DNA of 32,622 nucleotides, taken from contig SCUD01000168.1 in the NCBI GenBank assembly GCA_004297335.1, positions 1-32,622 of the forward strand. Reading direction: 5' to 3'. The notes under the pieces are model-generated. The model worked only from the letters and a program-made list of their open reading frames with translations. It was not told the origin of the DNA and made no database searches. Positions within the stretch are counted from its first letter, which is position 1; each line of letters opens with the position of its first letter. A program made the translations under genes and the position numbers. Source of the DNA: Gammaproteobacteria bacterium (GTDB lineage: Bacteria; Pseudomonadota; Gammaproteobacteria; Steroidobacterales; Steroidobacteraceae). Shown here piece by piece: positions 15,739 to 24,453 of the stretch.

Positions 15739-17452
15739 CGGAGCATGCCATAGCGGCCAGATCGCAGCGCTGATAGACTTCGACAATCGACCCCAGGCGC
15801 CCCCTCTCTCCTCCCTCGAAGCGCCGGATTAACTCGACTCGAGGATCCGTACGCAGGCTCTCGAGCAGGTCCAGATCCGGTCGCCCCCCTTTACGGAGGT
15901 TCGCGAGCGCCAAAGGCCGAATCACGAAATACTCAACCCCCTCCGCCAGATAGTCATCGAGAGTCGCCGTCGAGCCGTCCTGAATCAGCACCAGATCGTA
16001 CCCGCCGCCTTCATGAGCTGCGAGTTGATACTCAAGATACTTCGCCTGTTTTGGCTCCCGAAGTCGCCAGTCGTTGATTCTACGGCGAAGCCCATCAGCA
16101 GTATCGTGAAGACGGACGGTCTGTCGGTCGGCGCCAATCTTGTCGCCCTCAATGAGAACGCGGCGACCCGACGGTACGTGGGTCTCGAACCACTGCTTAG
16201 CCGTCGTGCGGATGTCCTCCTGCATCAGAATTCGCGCATTGTCCAGCAGATGCTCCACTGGCACCACCACAAACGCCAACGCGACGACCATTGCCAGTGC
16301 AACCGACATTCGCATGAAAACACCATGTAGCTCCGCCAGCGCCCGACCGGATAACACTGCCATAACGACAATGACCGGCAGGACATAACGCGGATAATAC
16401 AGCGTCGCGCTCGATGTGCTAGCAACAGCAAGGTAGTGAATGATGGCGTACGAAAGCAGCATGACGTCTACAGGCCGCCGACGCCAGATAGCCAGAAGCG
16501 AGCCTCCGATGCCGAGAAGGAAGAGCGGCCAACCCATCGACTCCCTCATCACCGACAGATAATAGAGATAAAGGTTCGGGCGCTGGCGGCCAAGAACCTC
16601 CGGTCCAGATTCGACGGCGGACAGCGCCGCCGTGTCGCCCGAACCTGGAGCGAAGAACAGCCAGGCAACAGAGTCCAACAGATTACCGAAGAACAGCGGA
16701 TTAGTAAGGACCAGTACGCCCGCAAATGCCAGAGCGGTCTGCCAGAGTTCACTGCTCGTAACCCAGGCTCGGACTCCGCCTCCAGATTGCCGAACCGCAT
16801 AGCCGTGGGCTATCAGTAACGGTACAAGAAGAAGGACGGCTGGCAGCTTTGTCGTCGTCGCGAGTCCCGCAAACAGCCCGGCACCCAGATAGTCCGCACG
16901 TCGGCCATTTGCAATGATACGCATACCAAAGCAAAGCGTAATAGTCGCGAGAAACGTCATCGGGACATCGACACCGATCACCCGCGAAAGATCGACATGC
17001 AACACATTGACAGCCAAGAACAGTGCCGCCAGCAGCCCCGCATTAGCTGAAAATGCTCTGCGTCCGATATCAGCGACTGCAGCGACGGTCAGCACGCCAA
17101 GCAGCGCTGCCGACAGCCTACCCATCAGATAAAACACACTTGGATCCCGCACGAACAGGACTCCAAAGTCCTTCGCCGTATCGACAATCCCAAGCAACTT
17201 CAGTGCAACAAAGTAGAACCCGTACTCAGCAAACAAGAGAAAGTAGAAGCCACCCTTGCCTGTGCGGTCAAGATTGAAGCCGCCCGTTCCGAGTTGCAGG
17301 GCCCGCATTACCTCATGATATTCATCTGCATGGTAACTATACGGTAGCCCGTACCAAGTGCCCCACACTCGGACGCTCAGCGCCGCCACACACACACACA
17401 GAAGTGCCCACACCGACAGTGGCCACTTAGACGCGATTGCCGAACGACGCAT
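15725..17452 (-). CDS. GT39/ArnT-like membrane glycosyltransferase
   Basis: 575 residues. It starts at the ATG at 17452, 16 bases after the GT4 gene. A first membrane helix (about 12-29) is followed by a periplasmic loop with SYHADEYHE (39-47); the Asp-Glu pair matches the catalytic acidic site of GT39/ArnT/PMT enzymes. Many further hydrophobic helices follow (GRLSAALLGVLTVAAVADI, AGLLAALFLAVNVLH, YLGAGLFAGLATTTKLPAVLLLVPLLIAHGY and more). The C-terminal ~170 residues are soluble and probably periplasmic. Such enzymes use polyprenyl-phosphate sugars as donors and work on the periplasmic side. In this locus it could add a side-branch sugar after flipping, or modify a lipid or protein acceptor. 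The donor-making polyprenyl-phosphate glycosyltransferase is not obvious nearby, although one of the GT2 enzymes could serve. Confidence 0.83.
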   Translation of the reverse strand: MRRSAIASKWPLSVWALLCVCVAALSVRVWGTWYGLPYSYHADEYHEVMRALQLGTGGFNLDRTGKGGFYFLLFAEYGFYFVALKLLGIVDTAKDFGVLFVRDPSVFYLMGRLSAALLGVLTVAAVADIGRRAFSANAGLLAALFLAVNVLHVDLSRVIGVDVPMTFLATITLCFGMRIIANGRRADYLGAGLFAGLATTTKLPAVLLLVPLLIAHGYAVRQSGGGVRAWVTSSELWQTALAFAGVLVLTNPLFFGNLLDSVAWLFFAPGSGDTAALSAVESGPEVLGRQRPNLYLYYLSVMRESMGWPLFLLGIGGSLLAIWRRRPVDVMLLSYAIIHYLAVASTSSATLYYPRYVLPVIVVMAVLSGRALAELHGVFMRMSVALAMVVALAFVVVPVEHLLDNARILMQEDIRTTAKQWFETHVPSGRRVLIEGDKIGADRQTVRLHDTADGLRRRINDWRLREPKQAKYLEYQLAAHEGGGYDLVLIQDGSTATLDDYLAEGVEYFVIRPLALANLRKGGRPDLDLLESLRTDPRVELIRRFEGGERGRLGSIVEVYQRCDLAAMACSDASP

Positions 17453-17468
17453 AGGTGACTTCCCCGCA

Positions 17469-18608
17469 CTATTCCTGGCGATGCTCGTCCAAGATCACTC
17501 GATACGCTTTGTACGTTGCATCAGCGACCATGTCGGCGCTGAAGCTAGCCGCTGCGTGTTCTCTTGCTGCGGCCCCTAACCGTTCGCCGAGCGAAGGCTC
17601 CATGTGCAAGCGTCGAAGCTGATGCGCTAGCTGCTGAGTATTACCCGACTCGAATAACAGGCCGGAAACATCATGTTCAACCTGATAGGGGACACCACCA
17701 ACACGACTTGCGACAACCGCCAATCCTGCTGCCATGGCCTGCTGAATCACCATGGGCGCCGTTTCCTGGTAAGATGGCAGGACGAGCGTCTCGGCACGCG
17801 CGAATTCTTGCAATAGAGACGATTCGTCCATGTGGCCGGCAAATTCACATCGAGACTCAAGCCCCAACATCCGTATCCGCTCCCGCAAGTGACTCAAGAA
17901 GTCACTATCAGGTGTACTACCAGCAAGAACAAGCTTGCTGACGGCCTCAGAACACTTTGACACTGCTTGGACAAGATCGGCCACCCCCTTTCGGTGGATG
18001 ACTCGCCCTGCGAACAGAATCCGCCCTCGCTCCGGGGCTCTGCGAACCCGAAAATAGTCCGGTGCGGTCGCATTTGGAATCTGGTGCACGCGACCACCAA
18101 TACTCTTGCCGTAGTACTCGGTTACATACGGGCTGATCGCGATAATTTCCCTTGAAGCACGTACAGTCAACCGCTCGAGCAGGGCAGCCTTTAGCGCCCC
18201 TCGAACTCGTTGCAGTGACTTAGGTTCCAGCCTCGCTTGTTCCCACAACAGACCGTGAACAGTGACTACTGACGGTACGCCACAACTGAGCGCAATCCAG
18301 CCCTCTGGATCTACACCCTGCGCGTGAACAATGTCCGGTTGAAAACGATGAATTAACTTTCGCAACTGCTGCCTCTCTCGCCAAAAACAGGTGCTGAAGG
18401 CCAGCCGGCTAAGAGGCGCGTCCACGATCGGCCATTCGAATGGAGCCTGCTCGGCGCCGCACCAACCCGCAGCGCAAATCCGCACGCCCACGAGATCGAC
18501 ATTCTTGTTCGTGTTTAGAGCTTGGCACAGATAAGTCATTGCCGCAGCGACTCCTCCGTCGATGCGATACGGCGACGGTGGGAATACCCCAATCATCATC
18601 ACACGCAT
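17469..18608 (-). CDS. GT4-family glycosyltransferase
   Basis: 379 residues from the ATG at 18608, with GAGAG six bases upstream. The in-frame upstream ATG at 18659 lacks such a site. GT-B features: MMIGVFPPSPYRIDGGVAAA (4-23), PDIVHAQGVDPEG (91-103), TVHGL (116-120), IAISPYV (156-162), IPNAT (177-181), LFAGRVIHRKGVADLV (198-213) and LPSYQETAPMVIQQAMAAG (277-295). In the last block the usual second Glu of the EX7E motif is Gln (E282, Q290); this variant is common in a GT4 subgroup. Retaining sugar transfer from a nucleotide donor at the cytoplasmic face is expected, with unknown sugars. A 162-base gap separates it from the upstream Wzy-like gene. Confidence 0.87.
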   Translation of the reverse strand: MRVMMIGVFPPSPYRIDGGVAAAMTYLCQALNTNKNVDLVGVRICAAGWCGAEQAPFEWPIVDAPLSRLAFSTCFWRERQQLRKLIHRFQPDIVHAQGVDPEGWIALSCGVPSVVTVHGLLWEQARLEPKSLQRVRGALKAALLERLTVRASREIIAISPYVTEYYGKSIGGRVHQIPNATAPDYFRVRRAPERGRILFAGRVIHRKGVADLVQAVSKCSEAVSKLVLAGSTPDSDFLSHLRERIRMLGLESRCEFAGHMDESSLLQEFARAETLVLPSYQETAPMVIQQAMAAGLAVVASRVGGVPYQVEHDVSGLLFESGNTQQLAHQLRRLHMEPSLGERLGAAAREHAAASFSADMVADATYKAYRVILDEHRQE

Positions 18609-18770
18609 ATGTCGCTCTCGGTTTGACTCATCACTGAAGCATTCCCACACTCGTAGCAACCCGCATTATTCCCAGACTGCGCTCTACTCGGGCCAATCTA
18701 TACTGATCATGACCCAGCGGAACAGTCGGGCATTGTCCCTGACGCAAACAGAACGACCCACCTCAACCCG

Positions 18771-20117
18771 TCACCCATTTCGCGGGACGGCGACGACTGC
18801 GGGGCCACCGTCGCGATCGCTGCCCCCAACGAACAAGCCCACCAGGGCAAAGATGAAGTGGCCATAGTCCATGGTCTCCAAGCGATTGAACTCAAGCCGA
18901 ATCTGCTCAACCAGGAATGCCGCGATCAACATCAGCCCCAACCGCACCAGCGCGGATTGATACCGTCCCAGGCCGGGCCGTCGCCGCGCATACCAAAGCA
19001 CCAGCCACGCGTGCAGAAAGAAGCCAATGACTGCAGCGAGGCCGAGGACTCCAACTGTCCGCAGTAGGTACAGGTACAGACTGTGTGGGAATGGGTCCAT
19101 CGACGAACGCGCCCAACCCATCTCTTCGGCTGTCTCTTCGGTTGGGAAATACGGCCCCTCTCCGAGCCAAGGATCCTTCTTGATCTTTTCGATCGCCACG
19201 GGCCATGTATCCGCCCGGGTGGTCGGCACGCCATCTTCAGTCTCCGTAACCTGCCCGAGACGATCGTACATTTGACCAAAGTCCGTGTAGGCGACAACGA
19301 TCAACGACGCGATCGCGAGAACTGCTACCCCTCCGATTAGATAAGCGACAATCACCTTCGGGCCCAGCTCACGACGGAATGCAAAGAGCATTACAGGAAA
19401 AAAGACAAGCAGCGTTAGAAATGCGCCACGATTTGCTGTCGCTACCAGACCGACGAGGTTCAAGACGATCAGGAACTGGACCAGCCGACGCCGGGACCCC
19501 TGCGAAAATACCATTTCAACTGCAGCCACGAGTGTCATCAGCATGAAGTAGGCCGCAGTCGTACCCGCATTCTTGAATGGCCCGGTCAGTCGGGGGTCAC
19601 TTGCTTCCCGGTTCGGGTTGAATCGAAACTCTTCGATCCCGAACGGCACGAAACCCTCGCCCGGTCCGGCCGTTAACTGCAGCACGCAATAGATGCCGAC
19701 CAGCACGTTCATCAGGAGTAGGACGTCGATGATTGATCGCTCGGACTCGACCAGGCGTGCAAAATTGTAGGCAAGAAGGAAAACCACCAAGCACGACGTG
19801 AACTGGAATACGAAAATGATGTGATAAGACATCAGCTCGCGGCCGGCGAAGGCCAGACTCACGAAGTATGCGAGCAGGATCAGTCCTAGCGGCAACAACA
19901 TGCGCACCCGGAGGCCGCCGTTGATCAGGAGAATGACTGCGAGCGCGTACGCCATCAATACGCTCGATGTGGCATACCGGGTATCGACGAACTGAAACGG
20001 GATCAGGACGAGCAACACGCCGATTGCGACCGTCCGCCGCGCACCGGACGCGAGCACATAGAGTGCTATGAGCGTCAGAAGCCCCCAGAATAGTTGCCAG
20101 GCCGCGGTGGAACTCAT
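18771..20117 (-). CDS. Wzy/O-antigen-ligase-family membrane protein (putative polymerase)
   Basis: 448 residues. The ATG at 20117 overlaps the previous TGA as ATGA. A longer frame from 20171 would overlap the sulfotransferase gene by 58 bases and is not preferred. The protein is mostly hydrophobic helices. Wzy_C-type marks are TGPFKNAGTTAAYF (178-191), ATANRGAFLTLL (226-237), the periplasmic-loop region RADTWPVA (301-308) with DPWLGEGP (315-322), and PHSLYLYLL (344-352). Wzy polymerases join flipped repeat units, while WaaL ligases attach finished polymer to lipid A core; the two share this family and cannot be separated confidently by sequence. With Wzx and Wza partners in the locus, polymerase is the simpler reading. 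Confidence 0.85.
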   Translation of the reverse strand: MSSTAAWQLFWGLLTLIALYVLASGARRTVAIGVLLVLIPFQFVDTRYATSSVLMAYALAVILLINGGLRVRMLLPLGLILLAYFVSLAFAGRELMSYHIIFVFQFTSCLVVFLLAYNFARLVESERSIIDVLLLMNVLVGIYCVLQLTAGPGEGFVPFGIEEFRFNPNREASDPRLTGPFKNAGTTAAYFMLMTLVAAVEMVFSQGSRRRLVQFLIVLNLVGLVATANRGAFLTLLVFFPVMLFAFRRELGPKVIVAYLIGGVAVLAIASLIVVAYTDFGQMYDRLGQVTETEDGVPTTRADTWPVAIEKIKKDPWLGEGPYFPTEETAEEMGWARSSMDPFPHSLYLYLLRTVGVLGLAAVIGFFLHAWLVLWYARRRPGLGRYQSALVRLGLMLIAAFLVEQIRLEFNRLETMDYGHFIFALVGLFVGGSDRDGGPAVVAVPRNG

Positions 20118-21082
20118 CGGCCAGCCACGCCCGACCGCGGCATCGGGTCGTCCATTGCGTAGGTGCCGCAACCGACTTCATCCAGAATCTGCTGAATTCG
20201 TCGCGCGTGTTCGGGCGCGAGGCGGCGCATCCAGCCTGGCTCTGCGCCGGCTGCCGCTGTCTCCACACCTGCTTCGGAGCTCTGTTGCGACGGTCGCGAC
20301 AGGACGCTGTCTTCCGGAACCGCGGGCAGCTCGAGCGCCTGGCAGACGCGCTGCCACTCGCGCGCGGCAGAGGCCTTCAATATCTCGTAGAAGACTACCG
20401 TTACGCTTTGACTGGCGACATTCTCGAGTGCCATCTGGTTCTCGATGACCCAGTTTATTGCCAGGCCCTCGAGCCGTGACAATGGGCGATTGAGCAGCGA
20501 GCGGTAACGGTTGCCGGTCCATTCGTGCAGAACCTCGTCTCTCCGGTAGCGGTCCAGCACGGGTTCCGGGTCCCAGATTGTGCCGCTGCCGAGCCGGACC
20601 TGCGACTCCACGACCGCGCCGGGATGGCGAACGACCAGCACGACCCTGTCACCCAGCCACCGCTGCCACCAGCCGAGCATCAGGTTGGCGCGAATGCACT
20701 TGACGAGCGGCTCGGTATGACGCGCCGCGGCCGCGAGCTCCGGCCGGTCGTCAAGGAACTTCCGCCAGCGGTGGTACATGATCCTGAGCGAGCCGGGACG
20801 CAATAGTCTGCGTGGCGGCGGCAATAGCAGATCCGGCCGGCCACGGTAGTGAGTCCACATTCGGCAGCACCGGCCAGCGCAGACTTGCCGTAGGAAGTGT
20901 TGCAGCTTGGCATGCTCATTGTCGGGGTCAAGTGCCCGGTAAGCGTAATGCCTGGCGGTGTTCGACACGGCCGGGTGCAGCGGCTCAAAGACCGGTCGCA
21001 GCTTATTGGCGGTAGCCAGCGCATCCAGCACCCAGGTCGTGCCGCTGCGTCCCGAGCCCGCAATGAGTCTCAGGCCAGGCAT
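20114..21082 (-). CDS. Sulfotransferase family protein (fourth of four)
   Basis: 322 residues, ATG at 21082, overlapping the upstream GT4 gene by 13 bases. The PAPS 5'-loop is AGSGRSGTTW (8-17), followed by PVFEPLHP (30-37). VKCIRANLML (127-136) and the 3'-phosphate segment VVLVVRHPGAVVESQ (147-161) complete the binding site. A Cys-containing stretch (CAGRCCRMW, 68-76) is unusual. FYEIL near 232 stands where YEDL is normally found. It is not close to any of the three plus-strand sulfotransferases. It sits inside the GC-rich export/GT block, so it may belong to the conserved part of the locus. The acceptor is unknown. Confidence 0.87.
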   Translation of the reverse strand: MPGLRLIAGSGRSGTTWVLDALATANKLRPVFEPLHPAVSNTARHYAYRALDPDNEHAKLQHFLRQVCAGRCCRMWTHYRGRPDLLLPPPRRLLRPGSLRIMYHRWRKFLDDRPELAAAARHTEPLVKCIRANLMLGWWQRWLGDRVVLVVRHPGAVVESQVRLGSGTIWDPEPVLDRYRRDEVLHEWTGNRYRSLLNRPLSRLEGLAINWVIENQMALENVASQSVTVVFYEILKASAAREWQRVCQALELPAVPEDSVLSRPSQQSSEAGVETAAAGAEPGWMRRLAPEHARRIQQILDEVGCGTYAMDDPMPRSGVAGR

Positions 21083-22263
21083 TCAGTCCTCCGCACGCTC
21101 TGCACCCGATCATAGATCCGCTCGAGGCCAGCCGCCTGGGTCGCTATGTCAAAGTTCGACTCCACAAAAGCCCGCCCGGCAGCGCCGAAAGCTCCCACGG
21201 CCGCCGGATGTTCGATGAAGAGCTGGATCGCCGCCGCCAAGGCCTGCACATCCCGCTCAGGCACGACTAGCGCGGAACGCCCATCTACAACACCCTCAGC
21301 GTTGCCAGCGTGGCGTGTCACGACCACGGGTGTGCCGATCGCCTGTGCCTCGAGGATCACGGTCGGCAAGCCCTCACTGTCGCCGTTCGCCGCAGTGACG
21401 CTCGGTACGGCTACGACGGCAGCGCGACCGATCCAGTCCCGGACTTCCGCGAGCGGCCGGAATCCGGTGAAACTGGCGTCCACTGCCAGGTCCCGGGCCA
21501 GTTTCTCGAGCGCTGGCCGTAGCGGCCCATCGCCAACGAATACCGCCCGGATCGGCGCGCCGGCTTGGCGGAGTTCGCCAAGGGCACGCACCAAGTATTC
21601 AGCCCCCTTCTTCTCGACGAAGCGGCCAACAAATACAACAGCTGGCTCGCGCAGACTCCTATTGAACTGGAAGAAGCGCACATCGATACCGTTGCGATGC
21701 GTGATCACCTTCGCTTCCGGATAGCCGCTGGCGAGCAGCCTCTTCCGGATGAAATCAGACACCGCGATGATCAGACCTGCCCTGCGGATCACGCGTTGCC
21801 TGCCGCGCAGGTATTCCCGTCCGCGCCAGCTGCTGCGCAGTTCTTCGTCGGTGATCGTTGCATCCTGGCCGTGGAAGGTCACGATCAGCGGCACCTTCAA
21901 AGACTCAGCAAGCGTCAGTGCGGAGGGGCCCGACTGGCCAAAGTGCGCGTGGACCAGCGCTGGCCGAAATCTCCGCAGGTCCCTGGCCAGGCGCCCCGCA
22001 AAGTGCATGCGCCGGAACAGGAACTCCTCGGCACGGCCGGCAACTCCGCCACGACTTGCAGTCACCACCCGATCTTCCGGCAGCGGGAGTCCCGGAACAC
22101 GGTGCGCGCCGGCAAACACCGGCTGGTAGTTCCGCAGCGCCTCGGCATGGCTCTGGATGAAGGTCATCGATGGCTCGAGCACCGAGAGCGTGTACACGAC
22201 CACTGTCGGCCGCACCTCACCGGCTGCGGCACCATCCTGGCCGGCCGGGAGCAGTCTACTCAT
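21070..22263 (-). CDS. GT4-family glycosyltransferase
   Basis: 397 residues, ATG at 22263, 27 bases after the kinase-like gene. The N-half shows VVVYTLSVLEPSMTFIQ (21-37), a pattern typical of colanic-acid-type GT4 enzymes, then LVHAHFGQSG (103-112), VTFHGQD (128-134) and IAVSDFIRKRL (166-176). The C-half has HRNGID (189-194), VVFVGRFVEKKG (209-220), VGDGPLRP (243-250), FTGF (265-268) and the EX7E block SEGLPTVILEAQAIG (296-310, with E297 and E305). Retaining transfer of a sugar to the growing lipid-linked unit is expected at the cytoplasmic membrane. The N-terminal ~17 residues before VRPTVVVY are probably disordered. Confidence 0.88.
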   Translation of the reverse strand: MSRLLPAGQDGAAAGEVRPTVVVYTLSVLEPSMTFIQSHAEALRNYQPVFAGAHRVPGLPLPEDRVVTASRGGVAGRAEEFLFRRMHFAGRLARDLRRFRPALVHAHFGQSGPSALTLAESLKVPLIVTFHGQDATITDEELRSSWRGREYLRGRQRVIRRAGLIIAVSDFIRKRLLASGYPEAKVITHRNGIDVRFFQFNRSLREPAVVFVGRFVEKKGAEYLVRALGELRQAGAPIRAVFVGDGPLRPALEKLARDLAVDASFTGFRPLAEVRDWIGRAAVVAVPSVTAANGDSEGLPTVILEAQAIGTPVVVTRHAGNAEGVVDGRSALVVPERDVQALAAAIQLFIEHPAAVGAFGAAGRAFVESNFDIATQAAGLERIYDRVQSVRRTECLA

Positions 22264-22290
22264 GGCGAGCCCAGTCAGCCGCGCACGGCT

Positions 22291-23199
22291 TCAGGCCGCG
22301 TAGCCATAGGTGTCGTACTGCGTGACCTGATCGTCGCTGGACTGGTTAACGATCACGCCCGCGACCGTGTACTCGGCGAGCGTGCTGAGCGTGCGCTCGA
22401 GATCCCGTCGCTGGGTCTGGCCCTCGCGGGTCACCACCAGCAGCGCATCCACGCGTGGCGCGACCACCAGGGCTTCGTCGGTGACGTTCACCGGCGGCAG
22501 GTCGATGATCACCAGCGCATCCGGCGAGCGCATCCGGATATGCGCCAGCAGGTTCTCCAAACGCGGCCCGGCCAGGATCTCCGAAGCACCCTCGACGGTA
22601 GCGCGCGCACCGGCCACGATCAGGCCTGGAACCGAAGTCTGGACCAGCACGTCCTCCGGCGCGGCATCGCCGGTGAGATACTCGGGCAGGGGTCGCACCG
22701 CGGTGAGGCCGAGATACTTGCAGACGCTCGGATTGCGCATGTCGAGGTCGACGACATACACCGGCCGCTGCTGTTCGCGAGCGATGTACAGCGCCAGGTT
22801 CAGCGCCGTGACCGTCTTGCCGGCATTGGGCTCGGGGCTGACGATCGCCAGTGTGGACCAGTTGCTGCGCTTCAATCGTTGCTGCACCCGGCTGCGGAGC
22901 AGCCGGTAGGCCGCATCGGCCTGCGGCAGGGCCCGCCGCTGCTCCTCGGTGAGCAGAATCCGGCTCTCCTCGCAGGCAGCCGCCGAGATGTCGACCATGG
23001 CCAGCGGCGCCAATCGCACGGGTGCCGGACGCGGCGCCTCGGCCATGAAGGAATGCGGTTCCGCCCGCGGGGCACTGGCGGCCTGCGCCTCGCGCTGCGC
23101 CGCTTGCTCCAGGCGCTCTTCCCTGAGGCGAGCCTGCTTCAGCAGCTTCGCGCGGTCCAGTGCGTCCTTGATCGTCATTGAGGTGTCTACCCCGCTCAT
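22291..23199 (-). CDS. CpsD/CapB-type tyrosine-kinase-like ATPase
   Basis: 302 residues; an ATG at 23178 is an alternative start. Residues 1-60 are charged and Ala-rich, likely coiled or disordered. Residues 115-300 form a BY-kinase/MinD-like ATPase domain: Walker A SPEPNAGKTV (121-130), Walker A' YVVDLDMRNPS (148-158) and Walker B ALVIIDLPP (228-236). The tail QYDTYGYAA (294-302) holds three tyrosines, fitting a small autophosphorylation cluster. In Gram-negative BY-kinases this domain is usually fused to a Wzz-like membrane domain; here no membrane segment is present, so a separate Wzz-like partner must exist elsewhere if it acts as a kinase. Such proteins tune polysaccharide chain length and export. 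The gene begins 9 bases after the beta-barrel gene. Confidence 0.85.
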   Translation of the reverse strand: MSGVDTSMTIKDALDRAKLLKQARLREERLEQAAQREAQAASAPRAEPHSFMAEAPRPAPVRLAPLAMVDISAAACEESRILLTEEQRRALPQADAAYRLLRSRVQQRLKRSNWSTLAIVSPEPNAGKTVTALNLALYIAREQQRPVYVVDLDMRNPSVCKYLGLTAVRPLPEYLTGDAAPEDVLVQTSVPGLIVAGARATVEGASEILAGPRLENLLAHIRMRSPDALVIIDLPPVNVTDEALVVAPRVDALLVVTREGQTQRRDLERTLSTLAEYTVAGVIVNQSSDDQVTQYDTYGYAA

Positions 23200-23208
23200 T
23201 GCATCGGT

Positions 23209-24453
23209 TCAGCGCGGAGGCGCAAGCCCCCGGTAGCCGACCGCGATGAACAACTTGTTGTTGCTGGCGCTGCCGGCCGCCTGTTCGCGGTCGTTCCAGA
23301 TGTAGCTGTAGCCGCCACCCAGGTACCATTTCTCGGTCATGCGCCACTCGAGCGAAAGATCCGCACGCGCATAGTCGCGATCGTCGCTGCGCGCCGTCGG
23401 CAGCGGCGAATTGCGGGTCTCGTAGCGCAGCGCGCCCTTGAAAGCCAGTCGCTGGCTCAGGTTGCGGTCGTACTGCAGGCGGAACTGGTCGATCTCCGCC
23501 CGGCGGGCATCGTCGGAGGGCACGAACCGCCGTCCGGCGCTGAAACGGAACACACTCACTTCGCGCTGGTGCCAGCCGGTGACAGTGGCGCCCCAGCCGG
23601 AGTTCGTCGCATCGACCCGCACCGGAACGAAATCCGTGACATCGCTGCTCTCATGGAAGACCACCGCCTCGATCCCGGTGGCCTCGGACCAGCGATGCGT
23701 GAAACCGAGCTGGCCGCCTACCGTTTCCGTCTCGCTGATGCTGCCCTCGGTCTCGTACTTGCCGAGGTAAGCGCCGGCGGTCAGCTCGCTGAGCGGGCTG
23801 AGCTTCCAGGTGACGAAGCCGTCGATCGTCCAGTGGTCGTAGTCGAGTCGCTGCTGCTCACCGCCGGAATCATGATTGACCGACCCGTAGTCGACACTGA
23901 GCCCGAGCTGGGTCCGCTCGGTGGCCTGGAATTGGAAGGTCGGCCGCAATTGGAACTGAGTGCGGGTCTCGCCCACGCGGAGACCGGCGCCATTCGCGGT
24001 ATCCCCGCCACCCGGGTCCAGTGGGTCGAAGGCCCCGCCCGGATTCTCGACGTTGTAGGAATCCTGCCGCTGGAATCGCCCGTACCACTCCAGATTGGCG
24101 CGCTGCCAGCGGTAGGTGGAGCGCAGGTCGAGATAGGCCTCGACCGGGGTAAAGTTGTCCATCAGCTCGAGGTCGTCGAGATCCGGGTATTCCTGCAGCC
24201 GCACGCGCGGGCGCAGCGTCGTCTGGCTGCGCGGCGTGGCGATCCCGATCAGCGCCTCGGCATCGAGGATGATGCCGAAGACCGACGAGTCCGGATTGTC
24301 CGCGACGGCGAGGCCGAAGTTGTCGTTGTGCTCGGCGCGCAGTTCAACGCGCGGCACGACGTAGGTCTGCGCCGCCAGCACCGGGCCCGCGACCAGCACG
24401 CCCAGCGCCGCGGCGACCACCGCCCGCAGGTTGTCAGGGTACGATGACGACAT
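23209..24453 (-). CDS. Outer-membrane beta-barrel protein of the export operon
   Basis: 414 residues from the ATG at 24453. GGAG lies seven bases upstream (24461-24464) and the gene overlaps the Wza-like gene by 20 bases. An N-terminal signal peptide ends near LVAGPVLAAQ (~28). The mature part alternates polar and aromatic residues in many predicted strands (VELRAEHNDNFGL, TQFQLRPTFQFQ, TQLGLSVDYGSV, ETVGGQLGFTHRW, KWYLGGGYSYIWND) and ends in a strand, as in outer-membrane barrels. Proteins of this kind commonly sit next to wza- and kinase-type genes in exopolysaccharide loci, and may form or line the export pore. I cannot name the family precisely. Confidence 0.85.
   Translation of the reverse strand: MSSSYPDNLRAVVAAALGVLVAGPVLAAQTYVVPRVELRAEHNDNFGLAVADNPDSSVFGIILDAEALIGIATPRSQTTLRPRVRLQEYPDLDDLELMDNFTPVEAYLDLRSTYRWQRANLEWYGRFQRQDSYNVENPGGAFDPLDPGGGDTANGAGLRVGETRTQFQLRPTFQFQATERTQLGLSVDYGSVNHDSGGEQQRLDYDHWTIDGFVTWKLSPLSELTAGAYLGKYETEGSISETETVGGQLGFTHRWSEATGIEAVVFHESSDVTDFVPVRVDATNSGWGATVTGWHQREVSVFRFSAGRRFVPSDDARRAEIDQFRLQYDRNLSQRLAFKGALRYETRNSPLPTARSDDRDYARADLSLEWRMTEKWYLGGGYSYIWNDREQAAGSASNNKLFIAVGYRGLAPPR

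Noticed and set aside
21565-23181. A 538-residue plus-strand open frame across the GT4 and kinase-like genes
   Set aside because: This is antisense shadow coding in high-GC DNA. The opposite strand has complete family motifs.
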